Below are positions 42,169-50,895 of a stretch of 64,000 nucleotides of DNA, one piece after another. Origin of the DNA: SFTJ01 sp905210415 (GTDB lineage Bacteria > Bacteroidota > Bacteroidia > Bacteroidales > Muribaculaceae); assembly GCA_902476295.1 (NCBI GenBank), contig CABSDC010000004.1, forward strand, positions 5,492 through 69,491, written 5' to 3'. The notes under the pieces are model-generated. The model did not search any database. It was not told the DNA's origin and saw nothing but the letters and a program-made list of their open reading frames with translations. How positions within the stretch are numbered: position 1 is the first letter of the stretch; every line of letters starts with the position of its first letter. A program made the position numbers and the translations under genes.

Positions 42169-44808
42169 TCAGCACTTGCCAGTGAGTATTTTTTTGATTT
42201 CGTTGAGTTTGTTGAGGGCTTCCACCGGAGTGAGGTTGTTGATGTCGGCGCCGAGAATCTCGTCGCGCACTTGGCAGAGCACAGGGTCGTCGAGCTGGAA
42301 GAACGATAGTTGCATACCGCTTTCCACCTTCGATTGAGGCACGTTGCTCATATTGATGTCGTTGGAGTGGTCTTCCTCAAGTTGCTTCAGCACTTGGTCG
42401 GCTCGTTTGATGATTACCTGAGGCATACCAGCCAGTTTGGCAACGTGAATACCGAAGCTGTGTTCGCTGCCTCCTTTCACCAGTTTGCGCACGAAAATCA
42501 CCTTGCCTGCAATCTCCTTCACCGACACGTTGTAGTTGACTATACGGTGAAACGATTTCTCCATCTCGTTGAGTTCGTGGTAGTGTGTGGCAAACAGAGT
42601 CTTAGGGTGACAACGGCTGTGTTCGTGCAGATATTCCACAATCGACCAGGCGATAGAAATGCCGTCGTAGGTGCTTGTGCCACGACCCAACTCGTCGAAA
42701 AGCACGAGGCTGCGCTCGCTGATGTTGTTGAGGATGCTTGCCGCCTCGGTCATTTCCACCATAAAGGTAGACTCGCCGAGTGAGATGTTGTCGCTTGCGC
42801 CCACGCGAGTGAAAATCTTGTCTACGATGCCTATTTTAGCCGCTTGTGCCGGTACATAGCATCCTATCTGAGCCATCAGCACAATGAGGGCTGTTTGGCG
42901 CAGCAGAGCCGATTTACCCGACATGTTAGGACCAGTGATCATGATTATCTGTTGGTCGTCGTTGCCGAGGTGTATGCTGTTGCTGATGTATCGCTCGTTG
43001 ATAGGCAATTGCTTCTCAATCACAGGGTGGCGGCCCTCGGTGATGTCAATCACGAGCGAATCGTTGAGCTCTGGGCGGTTGTATTTGTTCTCGATAGCCA
43101 CGCGAGTGAACGATAGCAGGCAGTCGAGGTGAGAAACCAGGTTGGAATTGAGTTGGATAGCCGGTATATAGTCGGTGACGGCAGCCACCAGTTCGTTGAA
43201 TAGTCGGGTCTCAATCACGGCAATCTTTTCTTCTGCGCCGAGAATCTTCTCCTCATATTCTTTGAGTTCGGGAGTGATATATCGTTCGGCGCTCACCAGC
43301 GTCTGCTTGCGAATCCAATCCTCAGGCACCTTGTCCTTGTGAGTGTTGCGCACTTCTATGTAGTAGCCAAACACGTTGTTGAAGTCTATTTTCAGGCTTG
43401 GGATGCCAGTGCGTTCGCTTTCCGACTGCTGCATGCGCAGCAAGAAGTCTTTGCTTGAATGGCTGATGTGGCGCAATTCGTCGAGCTCGGCATTCACGCC
43501 AGGATTGATGAAGTTGCCACGAGCCAGCAGATTTGGGGCATCGGGATTGATTTCGCGAGCTATTCGGTCGCGAATGAGTTGGCAAGTGTTCATTTGCTCG
43601 CCGATGCCTTGCAGCACATCGTGGTTGCTTGCCGAGCAGAGGGCTTTGATAGGCTCGATAGCCGTGAGAGCCATGCGCAGTTGCACCAGTTCGCGCGGAG
43701 TGATGCGACCCACAGCCACTTTTGAGATAAGGCGCTCAAGGTCGCCAATGGTTTCGAGTTGCTGCGTGAGCAATTCGCGTCCTTCCACGTATTTGAAGAA
43801 ATATTCCACCACGCTCAGCCGGCGGTTGATTTGCTCCACGTCTTTGAGAGGGAACAATATCCAGCGACGCAGCAATCGGGCGCCCATAGGCGAGAGAGTG
43901 CGGTCGATTACCGATAGCAGGCTCTTGCCGTCTTCGCTCATGGCGTCGATGAGTTCGAGGTTGCGGATGGTGAATTTATCAAGGCGCACATATCGCTCAG
44001 CCTCGATGCGCGAGAGAGTGGTGATGTGGCTGATGTGAGTGTGCTGAGTGATGTCGAGATAGCAAAGTATAGCACCCGAAGCCACTATGGCATTGTGCAT
44101 AGTGTGAATGCCGAAGCCCTTGAGGTTTTTGGTCTCGAAGTGCTTTAGCAGGCGGTCGGTAGCCGTTTCTTCGGTGAAAATCCAGTCGTCGAGTTCAAAA
44201 GATAGATAGTTGGCGTTGAAGGTTTTGTTAAACAAGTCGCGTTTGCCTCGCTCCACCAGCACTTCCTTAGGCGAGAAGTTGCCAAGGAGTTTTTCCACAT
44301 AGTCTTCAGTACCCTCGGCAGTGAGAAATTCGCCCGTACTGATGTCGAGAAACGCCACGCCCAACGCCTTTTTGCCGAAATATACGGCAGCGAGGAAGTT
44401 GTTTTCGCGCAGGTTGAGCACATTGTCGTTGATCGACACGCCCGGCGTCACCAGTTCGGTGATGCCGCGTTTCACGAGTTTCTTGGTGAGTTTAGGGTCC
44501 TCAAGTTGCTCACAGATAGCCACGCGCTTGCCGGCACGCACCAGTTTTGGCAGGTAAGTGTCGAGGGCATGGTGAGGGAAACCAGCCAGTTCCACACTTT
44601 GCGCCGAGCCGTTGGCACGTCGGGTGAGGGTAAGTCCAAGAATTTCAGATGCGGTGATGGCATCATCGCTGAATGTCTCGTAGAAGTCGCCTACACGAAA
44701 CAGCAATACGGCATCGGGATGTTTGCCTTTCATCTCGATGTATTGTTTCATCAGCGGTGTTTCAACTATTTCTTTTGCCACGTTGTTTTCGTTTTTGCTT
44801 GTATCCAA
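42169..44808 (-). CDS. mutS: DNA mismatch repair protein MutS
   Basis: 879 residues, full family length. The mismatch-binding FYETF is near residue 47, and the first residues (TPLMKQYIEMKGKHPDAVLLFRVGDFYE) are classic MutS. The ATPase core has Walker A TGPNMSGKSALLRQ and Walker B LVLFDELGRGTSTYDG, followed by ATHYHEL. It recognises mispaired bases and recruits MutL in the cytoplasm. It has its own promoter (-33 TTG, 20-bp spacer, -7 TAACTTTG). The M64 peptidase starts 32 bp after its stop. Confidence 0.98.
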   Translation of the reverse strand: MDTSKNENNVAKEIVETPLMKQYIEMKGKHPDAVLLFRVGDFYETFSDDAITASEILGLTLTRRANGSAQSVELAGFPHHALDTYLPKLVRAGKRVAICEQLEDPKLTKKLVKRGITELVTPGVSINDNVLNLRENNFLAAVYFGKKALGVAFLDISTGEFLTAEGTEDYVEKLLGNFSPKEVLVERGKRDLFNKTFNANYLSFELDDWIFTEETATDRLLKHFETKNLKGFGIHTMHNAIVASGAILCYLDITQHTHISHITTLSRIEAERYVRLDKFTIRNLELIDAMSEDGKSLLSVIDRTLSPMGARLLRRWILFPLKDVEQINRRLSVVEYFFKYVEGRELLTQQLETIGDLERLISKVAVGRITPRELVQLRMALTAIEPIKALCSASNHDVLQGIGEQMNTCQLIRDRIAREINPDAPNLLARGNFINPGVNAELDELRHISHSSKDFLLRMQQSESERTGIPSLKIDFNNVFGYYIEVRNTHKDKVPEDWIRKQTLVSAERYITPELKEYEEKILGAEEKIAVIETRLFNELVAAVTDYIPAIQLNSNLVSHLDCLLSFTRVAIENKYNRPELNDSLVIDITEGRHPVIEKQLPINERYISNSIHLGNDDQQIIMITGPNMSGKSALLRQTALIVLMAQIGCYVPAQAAKIGIVDKIFTRVGASDNISLGESTFMVEMTEAASILNNISERSLVLFDELGRGTSTYDGISIAWSIVEYLHEHSRCHPKTLFATHYHELNEMEKSFHRIVNYNVSVKEIAGKVIFVRKLVKGGSEHSFGIHVAKLAGMPQVIIKRADQVLKQLEEDHSNDINMSNVPQSKVESGMQLSFFQLDDPVLCQVRDEILGADINNLTPVEALNKLNEIKKILTGKC

Positions 44809-44830
44809 GTCGGTAATGACCGATGAACAA

Positions 44831-44861
44831 CAAAGTTAGCAAAATTCCCACTATCGTGCAA
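44831..44861 (-). promoter_or_regulatory. mutS promoter
   Basis: On the minus strand TTG (44859-44861) and TAACTTTG (44831-44838) are 20 bp apart, about 22 bp before the mutS ATG. Confidence 0.65.
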
Positions 44862-44863
44862 GA

Positions 44864-44907
44864 AAAAACCACCCCCGCCGGCAACGAATTGGGCTGCTGG
44901 CGGGGGC
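44864..44907 (-). terminator. Terminator of the BspA-like gene
   Basis: Read leftwards, CCCCCGCCAGC pairs with GCCGGCGGGGG and is followed by TGGTTTTTTC. It overlaps the start of the mutS promoter region. Confidence 0.75.
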
Positions 44908-44934
44908 AGAATTGATATCGTATTTCTGTGGGGA

Positions 44935-46111
44935 TTAGTTGACGAGGGTCTTGAACGACTTGCCAGCTGCTTTCACGATGAAGACGCCTGTGGATGGTGC
45001 TGTGATGCTCTTCTTGGTGCCGCGATAGAGCAGTTGGCCGTTGATGCCGTAGAGCTCTACCACGTCGGCAGCTTCAGCGCCTTCCACGATGATTTCGCCG
45101 TTGTTGGCATACACCTTCAACGCATTGCTGGTGATTGCATCTACGCTTGTGAAGATTTCTGATTTCTTGAAGTGTTTCCAACCCTCAGCCGCTTTGTAGG
45201 TGTTAACGTAGCCTCCTGTCACGCGAAGTCGAGCGGTGTCGTAGGTGTTTTTGTCGAACACGTTGAGTCCGCCCACGTTTTTGTCGCAGGTGCTGTCGTA
45301 GTCGCAATTCATTGTCGGAGGAACAGGATTGAATGAATTCACTCGCTTTAGTCCTGTGCAGCCAGCGAATGCCTTGTCGCCAATGCTATTCACGCTGGTG
45401 CCTAATGATATCCACTCCAAAGAACTGCAACCAGCGAAAGCCGATTCGCCAATGGTGGTGACAGCGTCGGGGAACAATGCGTTTGGCAAACTAAAGCAAC
45501 CTTCGAATGATGATTTGCCGATGGTTTTCACTTTCTCGCCGATAGTGAGTTGGGTTGCGCTCATGCAATACGCAAATGCGTAGTCGCCGATTGTGGTAAC
45601 TTTCTCGCCGATAGTGAGTTGGGTTGCGCTCATGCAACCCATAAATGCGTGGTCGCCGATTGTGGTAACGTTCTCGGGGATGATGATTTTAGACAGATTG
45701 GTTGCGGCAAACGATGCTTCGCCGATAGTATGCAAAGAGTCGCTATTGGTAAAATTGATGGTGGAAAGTTTGCTACATTGTGCGAAAGAGTAGTTGCCTG
45801 TGTGCTCTATTGGTGCTGTGATGGTTAGTTCTGTCACTTCCCCTAACTCATAGAACACGTAGTCGCCGATAGATGTGATGTCGCCAGAAATCACGATGGA
45901 TGTTATTTGTTTTCTAAGACTTGGGAATGGCAATTTGGATTCTGTGGCATTAGGCATATCGCCAGTGCCGGTGATGGTGAGCACACCGTTGTCGTCGAGA
46001 GTCCAAGGAAATGCCGCTGCCCAGAAGTTTGCCCGAAGTAGCCGCATTAGCTGTAAAACATGCAAATAAAGAGAGAGTAAATACAAACAATACTTTTAAA
46101 TTTTTAGCCAT
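44935..46111 (-). pseudogene. BspA-type leucine-rich repeat surface protein, frameshifted in its signal region
   Basis: The main frame encodes about 365 residues: WTLDDNGVLTITGTGDM, six or more BspA/LRR_5 repeats of the type TTIGDxAFxGC, and a C-terminal domain ending VYANNGEIIVEG...GVFIVKAAGKSFKTLVN, like a type IX secretion or Por-type tail. The open frame seems to start at 46086 without a signal peptide. In the next frame, from an ATG at 46111, there is a good signal peptide (MAKNLKVLFVFTLSLFACFTANA). One extra base in AAA at 46028-46030 would explain the break. Without repair the protein cannot be exported. Two neighbouring repeats are nearly identical (SATQLTIGEKV twice). Confidence 0.8.
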
Positions 46112-46281
46112 AGCACTCTATTGTATTTTGTCGTCCGCAAAGTCCTCCAAAGCGGATATTTTTTTAATCATAAAAGGCGCGAGGACTTATGCCGTAAGTA
46201 GGGCTGCACCTTTTCCGCAGTCTTGTTGGTCGGAGCAAATGCTATTGCCTACAGAGCGTGTGGCGAAGTGTTTGTTTCAAC

Positions 46282-46468
46282 TTAAACCCAAATTGGTTAT
46301 TAGGTCGTATATGTTATTTAAGACTACTTGAAGTCTTTCGTTTTTTATAAGGCATCTTTTGCGTGTTTTTAATTCGCAATAGCTTGCTATAACTCGTTAA
46401 AAAGCAAACAAAATCCGCACTTCTAAAATTAGAAATACATTCAAGTCCTAATAACCGAATTGGGTTAA
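46282..46468 (+). mobile_element. MITE-like element, copy 3
   Basis: 187 bp in the same orientation as copy 1, with ends TTAAACCCAAATTGGTTATT and its imperfect reverse complement. The interior shares AATTCGCAATAGC and the TTAAAAAGCAA block with the other copies. It is more diverged at its ends than copies 1 and 2. It lies between the LRR gene and the GT11 gene. Confidence 0.78.
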
Positions 46469-46619
46469 ATTTGGTCAGACTGACAGTGAATCTACTTAAT
46501 ATGGTTTTGGCGGCAAAAGTAGATAAAGTTGTGGACATAAGTGAAATAAATGCCGTGAAAAAATAGCGTAAATGTAACTGAAATGTCACAAAATATGTTC
46601 GAAGCGATATATCGTGCGC

Positions 46620-47441
46620 TTAGGTTACGGGAATTGCTGTCCAATAGATAGGAATCAGGTCGGTGGGTTTGTTGTCAGCATCGGCCGACCATCGCTGTGG
46701 CACAATCACAATCTTGTCGGGGTCGGGGTTGAGCCAAGCCGCCCACCACGAGGTGAGTGTGTTGGCGCAGATGATGTGGTTGCTGTGCAGCATAGCCTGC
46801 ATAAGATCGAAATCAGAGAGATTGGCTGTGGAGACAAATATGCTGTCGTCGGGCAGCAACAATTGCTGCTTCACGAGTTCGGCATCGCTGGTAAACACCA
46901 GAAATTGCGCATCGGTGATATAGGTGCGAATGTTGGCTATCGCCCAGTTGTAGTAGTCGGTGGTGCAGGTGTTGCTTGGGCTTGTGGGTTGATGTATGTG
47001 CAGAGCCACAGTTTCGCGTCTGCCCTTGTGTGCAAGTATGCCCTTCGCGGCATCGCTCAATTGACATTCGGGCACGATAAATGCGCGGCTCACATCCTCG
47101 TTGGCAGCCTCGAAATAGCGTGGCGATGCCCACGAGCCTATGCAGAGGCCTTCGGTAGCATCAATCACGTCGCGCGCAAACACGCCAAATGTGTCGGTGA
47201 TAACGTTGCCCTTGTCGGCCGTTTTGCCGAAAATTCCTTTCAGGCGGTCGCTAAGCGAGGTGCGAAAGGGAGCCACATCGTTGGCGGTAGCCTCGGTGTA
47301 GCCAGTGAGTGCGAATTGTGAGGCAATCCATTGCTTTGGGGTGAGAAGAGCCACATTGTCGCCTTGGTTTTTTAGGCGAAGATATAGCGCATATTGAAAC
47401 ATCTGCTCGCAGAGAGAGCCAAATATCTTAATGATTTTCAT
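46620..47441 (-). CDS. Glycosyltransferase family 11-like (fucosyltransferase-type) protein, divergent
   Basis: 273 residues. The N-terminus KIFGSLCEQMFQYALYLRLK corresponds to the GT11 start (usually GGLGNQMFQYA), and YFEAANEDV and ANTLTSWWAAWLNP match later GT11 blocks (alpha-1,2-fucosyltransferases). Two usual motifs are altered: the first Gly/Asn are replaced (SLCEQ), and the HxRRGDY block appears as HIHQPT. Donor or acceptor specificity may therefore differ from fucosylation, or activity may be reduced. It starts 3 bp after the methyltransferase-like gene and is the last gene of the yfhO unit. Confidence 0.8.
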   Translation of the reverse strand: MKIIKIFGSLCEQMFQYALYLRLKNQGDNVALLTPKQWIASQFALTGYTEATANDVAPFRTSLSDRLKGIFGKTADKGNVITDTFGVFARDVIDATEGLCIGSWASPRYFEAANEDVSRAFIVPECQLSDAAKGILAHKGRRETVALHIHQPTSPSNTCTTDYYNWAIANIRTYITDAQFLVFTSDAELVKQQLLLPDDSIFVSTANLSDFDLMQAMLHSNHIICANTLTSWWAAWLNPDPDKIVIVPQRWSADADNKPTDLIPIYWTAIPVT

Positions 47442-47444
47442 TGA

Positions 47445-48164
47445 TTATATCCAAATTGAGAAGTCTTGTCGAGGAAGCGATTGTCGGGCAACAAACACCG
47501 CAAGCCTATCGTTGCTAAACGACATGCCGTGCTGTGCATATTGGCGGCTGTCTTCCCACATCTGTCGCATAAGGCGGTCGTTGGCGATGTTGCGGAAAAT
47601 CACCACACCCTCGCTATCGAGGATTGAATTGACGAAGTATTGCAGTTGGCTGTAGTTGTCGACGTGCGAGATGCTGTTGATGACTATAAACGGATGATCG
47701 TCGTCGGCAAGTGCTGCGGGATAGTCGGTGACGGCATTCACTATGCTGTTCAGATGGGTGATGCGGCTCTCAAACTGGGTGAAGATGCCACTGGTGGCAT
47801 CGCAGGTGAGGCTTGCCGGGTCGAAGAGCCACAGGTGGCTTTTGCTGTTCACCATTAGCGTGGTAGCAGCCGAGAGTCCGTAGTTTGAGCCAATCTGCAG
47901 CACGTTGAGCGGATTGAAATAGTTGACAATGCGGAAAAGCAACTTGGCATTGTGCAGCGACATGGGTCGCTTGCGTTTGCCGGTGTGCTTTATCGCCTGC
48001 TTGATGGCGGTGTGCAGATACTCTATGCTTTCGTAGGCATAGTAGTGATATTTTTGGCGCATCACGTTGGTGATGAAGTAGAAGGCAAACGGCGAGTGAA
48101 CGCCGAAGCCCTTGCTTCGCCAGAAACGTTGCCACATAGTGAGGTGTTTAGAGAGGTTGTTCAT
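47445..48164 (-). CDS. Class I SAM-dependent methyltransferase-like protein
   Basis: The frame is open to 48635, but upstream of 48164 it only shadows yfhO, so I take the ATG at 48164 (MNNLSKHLTMWQRFW), 13 bp after the yfhO stop. 239 residues. NVLQIGSNYGLSAATTLM is the AdoMet-binding motif I (usually E-I-G-x-x-x-G), with Gln replacing the common Glu, and LWLFDP is the next strand. KGFGVHSPFAFYFITNVM is the conserved N-terminal block of this Bacteroidales family. Substrate unknown. The GT11 gene follows after 3 bp. Confidence 0.75.
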   Translation of the reverse strand: MNNLSKHLTMWQRFWRSKGFGVHSPFAFYFITNVMRQKYHYYAYESIEYLHTAIKQAIKHTGKRKRPMSLHNAKLLFRIVNYFNPLNVLQIGSNYGLSAATTLMVNSKSHLWLFDPASLTCDATSGIFTQFESRITHLNSIVNAVTDYPAALADDDHPFIVINSISHVDNYSQLQYFVNSILDSEGVVIFRNIANDRLMRQMWEDSRQYAQHGMSFSNDRLAVFVARQSLPRQDFSIWI

Positions 48165-48177
48165 AGTGCGGAGAGTG

Positions 48178-50673
48178 TTATTCGTTTTCGCTTTCTGACT
48201 TGCGCATACGGCGATAGATGTTGACGTTGAGGGCAACGAGCAGCGACAAATATATAAGCACGATGGCGATTGTTGCCACTGTGTCGGCTGTGCGCACGGT
48301 CTGTGGGTCGAACACAAACGAGATGGTGTGATGACCAGCAGGGATATTGAGAGCGCGAAGCACATAGTTGACACGACCGATTTCCACTTCCTTGCCATCG
48401 ATAGTGGCTTTCCATCCCCATGGGAAGTAAATCTCAGAGAATACAGCCACACCACCATTTTGCGATGTGGCGCTATATGTGAGGGCATTAGGAGCGTAAG
48501 TGGTCTCGTAGATAGTGTCGCCGGCGGCTTTTGGTTTGGCATTGCCAAGCACCGATGAGAATTTACTGTCGGCCACGGCTTGTGTGGCTGTGTGCAGATT
48601 ATTGAGTGCGCCCATTTCGGCAGCGGCACCGTCAACGTAGCTTAGGGTATCAACAAACCAAGCATTGCCCAGCGCGTCGGGGTTGATCATCACCACGCTG
48701 TCGCTTTGGATGATATACTTGGTGTTGAGCATATTTATCACTTCTGGATTGCCCTTATTGATCTGGTGGTCGATAAGGTCTTGGTAGCGGGTGAGCTTAG
48801 CAGCGTGGTAGCCACCGATGCACTTGTGGAAGTATGATGGCATAGCCTCGCTGAAGTTGGCGATGTCAAATACGCGATAGTTTTGTGCAGTGTCGGCAAG
48901 TATCTGGCGGTCAACGGCACGAGGCTCGAAGCTCTCTACGGTGCCCATTGGTGCGGTAAACGAGTCGGTGTTGAGGTAGCGCTTGTTCACGGTGAATAGG
49001 TCGGCAAAGAGGATAATGGCAGTGGCAAGCGCTGCATAGCGGGCTTGTACCTTGTCCATAAGATATGCCCAAAGCACTACGCCACCCAGCACGAGGAAGA
49101 TGAGCGAACGCAGAGCGTCGGCTGAAATCATCGACTTGCGGATTGATTCGATTGCCATGAATAGGCTTGGATATTGTTGCAGCAGACCAGCCGAAACGAG
49201 TTGGTCGTATTCGCTGTCGCTATAGATGCTAAACACTGTTGGCACGAAGTAGATGAATAGGCAGATGGCGAGGCATGCTCCCATTGTGCCGAAGAAGGCG
49301 CGGCGATGCTCTTGCCACCAGCGTGGTGTGGTGAACATCTGCTGCAGCGTGAGCATAGCCAGTAGCGGCATGGTGAATTCGGCTATCACCAATATGCTTG
49401 CCACAGTGCGGAACTTGTTGTACATTGGGAAGTAGTCGATCATCAGGTCGGTGAGCCACATCATGTTGCGGCCCCAAGCCAGAAGTATCGAGAATATTGT
49501 CACAGCCAGCAATGCCCATTTCATATGGCCTTTGATGGTGACGCAGCCGAGCACGAATAGTGCAAAAATCAGGGCCCCCACATACACAGGGCCGTTGGTC
49601 ATAGGCTGATTGCCGAAGTATTGTGGAAATTGCGACATGAATTGATACTCTTGCATTGATATTTCGCCGCTGTTGAGCATCTGTTTAGCCATGTCGGTGT
49701 CGGTAAGAGGCAAGAAGCGATTGCTGCCTTTCTCAGGTTTGATAGTGGCGCCACCGTTCACGTTAGGCACGAGCAGAGTCATTGTCTCGGCTTTGCCATA
49801 GCTCCAAGCGGTGATATAGTCTTTGTCGAGTCCGCTTGCTGAGGCGTTGCTTGGATTGCCTGATGCTATCTCGCTGTGTCCGCCACGCATGGTTTCCTTA
49901 GAATACTTGAGTGTGCTATAGAGGTTAGGTGCATTGGCAGCCACGGCAAGCAGGGCAGCCACGGCGAGAGCGCCAGTGGCGGTGAGCCATTGCTTCACGG
50001 TCTTATTGCGGATGGCTGTGGCAAGGTAGGCAAGCGCCATAGCCACTATCACGAATGCGAAGTAATAGGTCATCTGCACGTGGTTTGATGCCAATTGTAT
50101 GGCGGCAAAGAGTGCAGCTACGGCACTACCGGTGAGTATGCGTCCGCGATAAGCCCACACGATGCCGGCTATTGTAGGTGGAATGTAGGCCAGGGTGACG
50201 TATTTCCAGATATGGCCTGCGCCGATGAGGATGAAGAAGTAGCTTGAGAAGGCATAGGCTATTGCGCCCATCACGGCGATATACCATTTCACATCAAATG
50301 AGAGCATCAGGATGAAAAATCCCACCATCATGATAAACACCAGATTGACAGGAGAAGGGAAGCCTAAGCCCATCACCTTGTTGACCCACGATAGCAGCGA
50401 ACTGCTCTCGTATGACGGGGTGATTTGAAATGTAGGCATACCAGAGAATAGCGAGTTGGTCCAACGCGACACTTCGCCAGAGGTGGCCTCGAATGCCTTC
50501 ACTTCTTGACCGTTGGCAATGCCTTGGGTCACGTCGTGCTGGCGGAGCACGTTGCCTGTAACGTCATCGGGGTAGAAATAAATCCATGAGATTGCTGCGA
50601 ATGCAACGATTGAAATTATTAGGGTGATTATAGAGTGCCAACTCTTATTTGTGATAGTTTTTGCCATATTCAA
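48178..50673 (-). CDS. YfhO family membrane protein
   Basis: An 831-residue polytopic inner-membrane protein with a dozen or more helices and a large extracytoplasmic C-terminal domain ending just after two membrane helices (ADTVATIAIVLIYLSLLVALNV). The helix-2 region and motifs such as SLFSGMPTFQ resemble YfhO/GT-C-like proteins, which in Gram-positives help glycosylate lipoteichoic acid. In Bacteroidetes they are common but uncharacterised. The downstream methyltransferase and GT11 genes suggest work on a surface glycan. An alternative start is the second Met (50667). Confidence 0.88.
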   Translation of the reverse strand: MNMAKTITNKSWHSIITLIISIVAFAAISWIYFYPDDVTGNVLRQHDVTQGIANGQEVKAFEATSGEVSRWTNSLFSGMPTFQITPSYESSSLLSWVNKVMGLGFPSPVNLVFIMMVGFFILMLSFDVKWYIAVMGAIAYAFSSYFFILIGAGHIWKYVTLAYIPPTIAGIVWAYRGRILTGSAVAALFAAIQLASNHVQMTYYFAFVIVAMALAYLATAIRNKTVKQWLTATGALAVAALLAVAANAPNLYSTLKYSKETMRGGHSEIASGNPSNASASGLDKDYITAWSYGKAETMTLLVPNVNGGATIKPEKGSNRFLPLTDTDMAKQMLNSGEISMQEYQFMSQFPQYFGNQPMTNGPVYVGALIFALFVLGCVTIKGHMKWALLAVTIFSILLAWGRNMMWLTDLMIDYFPMYNKFRTVASILVIAEFTMPLLAMLTLQQMFTTPRWWQEHRRAFFGTMGACLAICLFIYFVPTVFSIYSDSEYDQLVSAGLLQQYPSLFMAIESIRKSMISADALRSLIFLVLGGVVLWAYLMDKVQARYAALATAIILFADLFTVNKRYLNTDSFTAPMGTVESFEPRAVDRQILADTAQNYRVFDIANFSEAMPSYFHKCIGGYHAAKLTRYQDLIDHQINKGNPEVINMLNTKYIIQSDSVVMINPDALGNAWFVDTLSYVDGAAAEMGALNNLHTATQAVADSKFSSVLGNAKPKAAGDTIYETTYAPNALTYSATSQNGGVAVFSEIYFPWGWKATIDGKEVEIGRVNYVLRALNIPAGHHTISFVFDPQTVRTADTVATIAIVLIYLSLLVALNVNIYRRMRKSESENE

Positions 50674-50823
50674 TGTGTTGTGTGAAATATTTCACCCCAA
50701 AATTACAAAATTCTCTGCGAATGATGAAATGCACGGTGCCATATAATCTGAAATCTGCACGTTTAGCCCGATTCCTAATTGACCGATTCGGGCTCAGGCT
50801 TGTGTGGTAGGGCAGTGTGATAG

Positions 50824-50864
50824 AGAAAAAGGAGCAACGTGACGCTTTTGCCACGCTGCTCCTT
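50824..50864 (-). terminator. Terminator of the large outer-membrane receptor gene
   Basis: Read leftwards, AAGGAGCAGCGTG pairs with CACGTTGCTCCTT and is followed by a T run. Confidence 0.8.
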
Positions 50865-50895
50865 GGAGGGATATATTGTATTTGAAATGGGTTGC

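Noticed and set aside
42137..42175. N-terminal extension of the M64 peptidase overlapping mutS
   Set aside because: It would bury the signal peptide. The start at 42136 gives a clean one.
48165..48635. N-terminal extension of the methyltransferase-like protein
   Set aside because: The extension overlaps yfhO in another frame and is rich in His, Pro and Ser like a shadow frame. The ATG at 48164 begins the conserved block.
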